Program-made: the position numbers and the translations under genes
NCBI RefSeq assembly: GCF_001274535.1
Contig: NZ_CP012410.1
Location: 1,709,126 to 1,773,125 of the forward strand
DNA: 64,000 nucleotides
Origin: Leptotrichia sp. oral taxon 212
GTDB taxonomy: Bacteria; Fusobacteriota; Fusobacteriia; Fusobacteriales; Leptotrichiaceae
Direction: 5' to 3'
Notes under the pieces: model-generated
Database searches by the model: none
The model's input: the letters and a program-made list of their open reading frames with translations, nothing else
Told to the model about the DNA's origin: nothing
In this document: positions 63,775 through 64,000 of the stretch, piece after piece
Numbering within the stretch: position 1 is the stretch's first letter
Layout of the letters: each line of letters opens with the position of its first letter

Positions 63775-64000
63775 TTAAATATGTCTATTTTTCAACTTTT
63801 TTATTTCAATTTCCAGTTTATCAAGCAATAGGTCAAACTGTTTTGCAACTTCTTCTACGGCAGTCTTTTTTGATAAATCGACACCTGCTTTTTTAAGCTG
63901 GGTCATCGGAAAATCACTTCCTCCTGAAGAAAGAAGTCCTATATATTTTTTCAATGCCGCATTTCTTTTCTTTGCATCTTTTTCCTTTATTATTTTATCG
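63775..64000 (-). CDS. pepF: Oligoendopeptidase F, C-terminal fragment (N-terminus beyond window)
   Basis: Only the last 75 or so residues are in the window, open to the right edge. KYIGLLSSGGSDFPMTQLKK and AGVDLSKKTAVEEVAKQFDL are the conserved end of PepF-type M3B metallopeptidases, cytosolic zinc oligopeptidases. The HExxH zinc motif would be outside. Stop TAA at 63775-63777. Confidence 0.85.
   Translation of the reverse strand, partial: DKIIKEKDAKKRNAALKKYIGLLSSGGSDFPMTQLKKAGVDLSKKTAVEEVAKQFDLLLDKLEIEIKKLKNRHI

Overview
The window is an AT-rich stretch of a Gram-negative chromosome. Gene content and style fit a Leptotrichia-like member of the Fusobacteriota: lipopolysaccharide transport genes (lptB, lptF, lptG, an LptC/LptA-type protein), OmpA-type and other lipoproteins, short separate SecD and SecF, strong GGAGG ribosome sites and complete branched-chain amino-acid genes. 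This assignment is inferred from content; no rRNA is present. Nearly all genes are on the minus strand; only dus, a HydE-type gene and a YitT-type gene are on plus. I saw no tRNA, rRNA, CRISPR array, intact insertion sequence or prophage.

Layout in window order. 1-15.2 kb is housekeeping on minus: lptG (cut by the window edge), lptF, cvpA-like and alr, then secF, secD, ruvX, alaS, lptB, a large LptC/LptA-like protein with Ig-like C-terminus, and mutS behind a good promoter at 15230-15258. 15.2-21.7 kb holds a palindromic MITE-like repeat, a small lipoprotein, a 1497-residue SF1 helicase-nuclease and an AEC carrier. 21.8-30.8 kb holds ilvC with its own promoter and operator-like palindromes, an EamA carrier with a histidine-rich tail, an ABC ATPase, leuB, three small unassigned genes, leuD, leuC and a YwqG-like gene.

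30.8-40.6 kb is the most unusual part. Eight tightly overlapping genes (31821-39615) encode a KAS III-like synthase, a PaaK/F390-type adenylating enzyme, a metallo-beta-lactamase-fold hydrolase, an extended SDR, a UGT-type glycosyltransferase, a possible alpha/beta hydrolase, a ceramide-glucosyltransferase-like GT and a classical SDR. They look like one pathway for a glycosylated lipid or small acyl product that I cannot match to a named system. Two paralogous metallophosphoesterases flank it.

40.6-51.1 kb carries a flavodoxin-fold oxidoreductase, a YhcG/DUF1016 pseudogene, a DUF4865-type gene, leuA, a racemase, a methyltransferase and ilvN-ilvB-ilvA-ilvD. Upstream of ilvD lies a convincing attenuation leader: promoter, a 51-codon ORF packed with Leu/Ile/Val, then an intrinsic terminator 65 nt before the ilvD start. 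51.1-64 kb holds an OmpA lipoprotein, dus, HydE, a butanediol-dehydrogenase-like enzyme without structural-zinc cysteines, a Spy-like protein, guaB, a YitT-type protein, a second copy of the palindromic repeat, pepT, a GNAT, a PAP2 phosphatase, a DUF4153 membrane protein and the end of pepF.

Where the longest reading frame began at GTG or TTG on top of a ribosome site, I moved the start to the codon 6-10 nt after it; this is noted per gene.
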